DNA of 64,000 bases from Eubacteriaceae bacterium (GTDB taxonomy: Bacteria; Bacillota; Clostridia; Lachnospirales; Lachnospiraceae), in contig CABIWJ010000004.1 in assembly GCA_902362455.1 (NCBI GenBank), positions 62,001-126,000 on the forward strand, read 5' to 3'. Of the stretch, positions 63,679 through 64,000 are shown one piece after another (the first letter of the stretch is position 1; each line of letters starts with the position of its first letter). The notes beneath the pieces are model-generated. The model made no database searches, was not told where the DNA came from, and saw only the letters and a list, made by a program, of their open reading frames with translations. The position numbers and the translations under genes are program-made.

Positions 63679-64000
63679 ATGGCAAAAAGCAACGAAATGA
63701 TGGGTATTCAGAAGGCAGCAATACTTTTGATAGCCTTAGGACCTGAGAAATCTGCGACTATATTTAAACATTTAAAAGAAGATGAAATAGAAGAACTTAC
63801 ACTTGAAATTGCCAATACAAGAAGTGTATCGCCACAAACTAAGGAAGAAGTTTTAAACGAATTCTATGAAGTTTGTATTGCACAGCAATATATTGCTGAA
63901 GGCGGTATAGATTATGCTAAAGATTTATTAGAGAAGGCATTAGGACAGGATAAGGCTCATGATGTTATAAGTAAGCTTACTGCTTCATTACAGGTCAGAC
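63679..64000 (+). CDS. fliG: Flagellar motor switch protein FliG (partial, cut by window end)
   Basis: 107 N-terminal residues are visible from ATG at 63679, 19 bases after fliF. Translated by eye: QKAAILLIALGPEKSATIFKHLKEDEIEELT, the conserved FliG N-terminal domain that binds FliF, then LDEF-like VLNEFYEVC and AEGGIDYAKDLLEKALG. The frame is open to the last base. It lies too close to fliF to have its own promoter. Confidence 0.95.
   Translation, partial: MAKSNEMMGIQKAAILLIALGPEKSATIFKHLKEDEIEELTLEIANTRSVSPQTKEEVLNEFYEVCIAQQYIAEGGIDYAKDLLEKALGQDKAHDVISKLTASLQVR

Overview
The window is AT-rich, densely coded bacterial DNA. It reads as a strictly anaerobic, spore-forming, flagellated Firmicute of class Clostridia, most likely a Lachnospiraceae member (family placement is inference). 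Supporting signs are the only ribonucleotide reductase seen being the oxygen-sensitive NrdD/NrdG pair, the sporulation genes gpr, spoIIP and an uninterrupted sigK, an HrcA/CIRCE heat-shock operon, CodY, ECF transport, strong AGGAGG-type ribosome binding sites and frequent TTG/GTG starts. No tRNA, rRNA, CRISPR array, transposase or prophage gene was recognised.

Layout. 1-3.8 kb: end of holA, rpsT (minus), gpr and spoIIP. 3.8-7.3 kb: minus-strand nrdD-nrdG-dut with a candidate NrdR-controlled promoter. 7.4-10.5 kb: ECF S component, class V aminotransferase, DHH phosphoesterase. 10.6-20.3 kb: hrcA-grpE-dnaK-dnaJ, a glycogen debranching gene, then prmA and rsmE. 20.4-25 kb: cysteine desulfurase-thiI, a foldback element, an HPr-like gene without the usual His, mtaB. 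25-31.5 kb: ireB-ruvX-DUF1292, RNase J, YlbF-like, short MltG-like protein, trmR-trhP, sigK. Much of this matches the Bacillus subtilis order holA-rpsT-gpr-spoIIP ... hrcA-grpE-dnaK-dnaJ-prmA-rsmE-mtaB and yrzL-yrrK-yrzB-yrrL-yrrM-yrrO, with local insertions.

31.6-54.4 kb: an antiporter, a coiled-coil/J-domain protein and an O-antigen-ligase-family protein lead into a complete type IV pilus locus: pilB, pilT, pilC, two pilins, pilD, a fused pilM-pilN, pilO, four prepilin-like genes (one very large, with a predicted beta-helical passenger) and a 2167-residue membrane-anchored DUF5057-like protein. 54.7-60.3 kb: yifB/comM, dprA, topA, codY. 60.7-64 kb: start of the flagellar basal-body operon flgB-flgC-fliE-fliF-fliG, cut by the window end. 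The codY-flgB junction mirrors the Bacillus fla/che operon without codV and clpQY.

Most unusual points: (1) a family of multi-hairpin intergenic elements abutting the ribosome binding sites of prmA and rsmE (a looser relative precedes gpr), whose hairpin loops are complementary to the bases just before the Shine-Dalgarno; (2) a symmetric ~190 bp foldback element after thiI; (3) the pilus locus with its giant surface proteins and a possible pilin-glycosylating ligase; (4) a possible AUU start codon for yifB.
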